64,000 nt of DNA from RFPI01 sp964398195 (lineage in GTDB: Bacteria > Pseudomonadota > Gammaproteobacteria > Burkholderiales > Methylophilaceae). The translations under genes were made by a program, and so were the position numbers. Positions 62,193 to 64,000 of the stretch are shown one piece after another. Below the pieces are notes generated by a model, which had not been told where the DNA came from, searched no databases, and saw nothing but the letters and a program-made list of their open reading frames with translations. Each line of letters opens with the position of its first letter. The first letter of the stretch is position 1. The stretch covers positions 1 through 64,000 of the forward strand of contig CAYNLW010000003.1 of the NCBI GenBank assembly GCA_964398195.1, read 5' to 3'.

Positions 62193-63383
62193 ATGCCGCT
62201 TGAGTGGGCAATAACAGAGCATAAATCCATAGCGCAAACAGTGATGCAAGCAAATTATTTACAACAGCCCTACGCCAATATCGCCATGTCATCTTCGCTG
62301 CAAGAGGACATGGCAGCAGCAGTGCAATTGCCGGTGGCATGGTATGTGAATCCGGCCATTTATGCTTTAGAGCAACAGCATATTTTTCAACATGCGCCGC
62401 ACTATATCGGGCATGAGTTGATGGTGCCCAATCAGGGCGATTACTACACGCTAGCGTGGATGCAAAATGGCAAGGCCTTGATTAATAACGCGCAAGGCAT
62501 TCATTTGATGAGTAATATCTGCCGTCATCGGCAAGCCATTATGCTAGAGGGCAAGGGCCATACCCAGCATATCGTCTGCCCGTTGCACCGCTGGACCTAT
62601 AACACCAAAGGCGAGTTATTAGGTGCGCCACATTTCAAACAAAACCCCTGTTTGCACCTAGACGCCAAACCGCTTAAAAACTGGCAGGGTTTGCTATTTG
62701 ATAGCCCACGCGATATCGCCCAAGAACTCGCTGATTTAGGCTGTCAGCAAGATTTCGATTTCACCGGCTATATGCTGGACAGGGTGATGATTGAGGACTA
62801 TGCCTTCAACTGGAAAACCTTTATCGAGGTCTATCTTGAGGACTACCACGTTGGGCCTTTCCACCCTGGCTTAAATCAATTTGTCGATTGCGAGGCCTTG
62901 AATTGGCAGTTTGCTGAACAATATAGCGTGCAAACCGTAGGCTTTAAGTCTTCTTTAAATCGCCCCGGCAGTGATATCTATCAACAATGGCAACAACAAG
63001 TAGCCGCCTATCATGGCGCGGCCTTGCCCAAGTATGGCGCGATTTGGATGGTGTATTACCCTTTCTTGATGATTGAGTGGTATCCCAATGTCTTGGTGGT
63101 GTCGCATATTATTCCTAGAGATGTGCACCACTGCACCAATGTGGTGGAGTTTTATTACCCAGAAGATATCGCATTATTTGAACAAGCTTATGTGCAAGCG
63201 CAACAAGCGGCATACAACGAAACCGCGATTGAAGATAAGCAAATCTGTCAGCGCATGCACGATGGCCGACGCGCCTTATATGCCATGGGACAAGATCAGC
63301 GTGGCCCGTATCAACACCCTATGGAAACCGGTATGCAGCATTTCCATCAATGGCTGCGCCGTCGTCTAGACCCACATCTGTGA
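62193..63383 (+). CDS. Rieske ring-hydroxylating oxygenase, alpha-subunit type
   Basis: A 396-residue protein. The Rieske cluster motifs are C-R-H in NICRHRQ and C-P-L-H in VCPLHRWTYN, about 18-20 residues apart as in this family. The mononuclear iron site is in VYLEDYHVGPFHPGL (two histidines), with a later acidic residue as third ligand likely. Such enzymes oxygenate aromatics or cleave methyl groups (choline or glycine-betaine type). No reductase, ferredoxin or beta-subunit gene is adjacent. ATG 62193 has AGGAAA at an overlong 13-base distance, so the true start may be ATG 62244 or later. Confidence 0.83.
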   Translation: MPLEWAITEHKSIAQTVMQANYLQQPYANIAMSSSLQEDMAAAVQLPVAWYVNPAIYALEQQHIFQHAPHYIGHELMVPNQGDYYTLAWMQNGKALINNAQGIHLMSNICRHRQAIMLEGKGHTQHIVCPLHRWTYNTKGELLGAPHFKQNPCLHLDAKPLKNWQGLLFDSPRDIAQELADLGCQQDFDFTGYMLDRVMIEDYAFNWKTFIEVYLEDYHVGPFHPGLNQFVDCEALNWQFAEQYSVQTVGFKSSLNRPGSDIYQQWQQQVAAYHGAALPKYGAIWMVYYPFLMIEWYPNVLVVSHIIPRDVHHCTNVVEFYYPEDIALFEQAYVQAQQAAYNETAIEDKQICQRMHDGRRALYAMGQDQRGPYQHPMETGMQHFHQWLRRRLDPHL

Positions 63384-63402
63384 ATACGTCAGCGACCCAC
63401 CA

Positions 63403-64000
63403 TTGAAGCCCAATCTCGGTAGTTTATGGATGTTAGCCGCAGCGCTGTGTTTTGCGGTGATGGGCGCGTTTGTCAAGCATTGCGGGCAATATTTTTCTAG
63501 CGCGGAATTGGTGTTTTATCGTTCCCTATTTGGCCTAGTGTTGATCGCGCTATTTGTGCTGGGGCGCGGCTATTCCATTAAAACCCCACTGCTTAAAAAA
63601 CAAATCACCCGCTCTAGTTATGGCTTTATCTCTATGGTGATGTTTTTCTATGCCTTAAGCCATCTGCCTTTAGCCAGCGCCATGACGCTTAACTACACCT
63701 CACCCTTGGCGATGGCTGCCATACTCACCATCAGCCAACATGAAAAACCTCGACCTATACTCTGGCTAGCCCTGCTATTGGGCTTTATCGGCGTGGTGCT
63801 ATTGCTGCGCCCCAGCATACACGCGCAACAATGGCTAGCAGGCGGACTGGGGCTGCTGTCAGGGATTTTGGCGGGGCTGGTGTATGTGCATGTGATGCAA
63901 CTAGGGCGGGCGCATGAACCGGATTGGCGCACGGTATTTTATTTCTCACTCACTTGTAGCATAGGCGGCGGCGCATGGATGCTGATTCATCAATATCACC
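63403..64000 (+). CDS. EamA/DMT family transporter, 3' truncated
   Basis: An open frame to the right edge encodes at least 199 residues, with about six helices visible, typical of the ten-helix EamA drug/metabolite transporter family: LAAALCFAVMGAFVKH, SAELVFYRSLFGLVLI, SYGFISMVMFFYALSHLPLA, NYTSPLAMAAIL and LALLLGFIGVVLLLRPS. TTG 63403 is the most likely start (then KPNLGSLWMLAA), with ATG 63430 as an alternative; neither has a clear Shine-Dalgarno. It starts about 20 bases after the oxygenase stop. The substrate is unknown. Confidence 0.85.
   Translation, partial: MKPNLGSLWMLAAALCFAVMGAFVKHCGQYFSSAELVFYRSLFGLVLIALFVLGRGYSIKTPLLKKQITRSSYGFISMVMFFYALSHLPLASAMTLNYTSPLAMAAILTISQHEKPRPILWLALLLGFIGVVLLLRPSIHAQQWLAGGLGLLSGILAGLVYVHVMQLGRAHEPDWRTVFYFSLTCSIGGGAWMLIHQYH

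Overview
The window is 64 kb of dense, ordinary-looking chromosome from a Gram-negative bacterium, most probably a betaproteobacterium. The main evidence is gene order: asd-fimV-(CbiQ-like)-truA-trpF-trpB-trpA-accD-folC-SPOR-cvpA-purF-metZ, and rne divergent from rluC-HAD-Rieske-sppA, both layouts I associate with Betaproteobacteria (Nitrosomonadales-type lineages such as Methylophilaceae or Gallionellaceae are plausible). The assignment is inference; there is no rRNA gene. I see no insertion sequence, prophage, integrase or CRISPR array.

Left part (1-8 kb, plus strand): a translationally coupled glycan block. It holds a truncated GT-C type membrane glycosyltransferase, a GtrB-type polyprenyl-phosphate glycosyltransferase, a GtrA-type membrane protein, a ChbG/HpnK-type deacetylase, a membrane GH17 protein, and a GH17-GT2 fusion resembling NdvB beta-glucan synthases. 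From 8 to 17.6 kb lies alpha-glucan and hexose-phosphate metabolism: ROK sugar kinase, malQ, a GH57 enzyme and glgC on the minus strand, then divergent glgB and pgi. No glycogen synthase gene is in the window.

Middle part (17.7-30 kb): sppA, a small Rieske protein, a HAD phosphatase and rluC, divergent from rne, whose 334-nt leader is full of predicted hairpins. Then uvrB, a periplasmic trypsin-like protease with a TPR tail, an aspartate aminotransferase, tRNA-Asn with a very clear promoter and terminator, psiE, and a split YeeE/YedE pair. From 40.0 down to 30.1 kb a minus-strand run carries rmuC, moaD, moaE, ugd, hslR, galE, rfbBDAC, a polyprenyl-phosphate sugar phosphotransferase and hpt. 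It supplies UDP-glucuronate, UDP-galactose and dTDP-rhamnose for a surface polysaccharide.

Right part (41-61.7 kb): a 20-kb co-oriented minus-strand array of housekeeping biosynthesis. In transcription order it is argD, argF, argG, ppnP, yajQ, leuC, leuD, leuB, asd, fimV, a CbiQ-like gene, truA, trpF, trpB, trpA, accD, folC, a SPOR-domain gene, cvpA, purF, metZ. A 516-nt intergenic region then holds repeats and a terminator-like hairpin upstream of argD. It is followed on the plus strand by a Rieske ring-hydroxylating oxygenase and a truncated EamA transporter.

The most unusual structural signal is a recurrent pattern of short imperfect tandem repeats, mostly 15-16 bp per unit with 2-5 units. 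They have unrelated sequences and sit at gene ends and in leaders (5324, 28591, 29570, 41016, 61689, 61808, 62084), with in-frame counterparts inside malQ, fimV, rne and rmuC. No complete undescribed system is evident. The coupled glycan block at the left edge and these repeats are the best candidates for follow-up.
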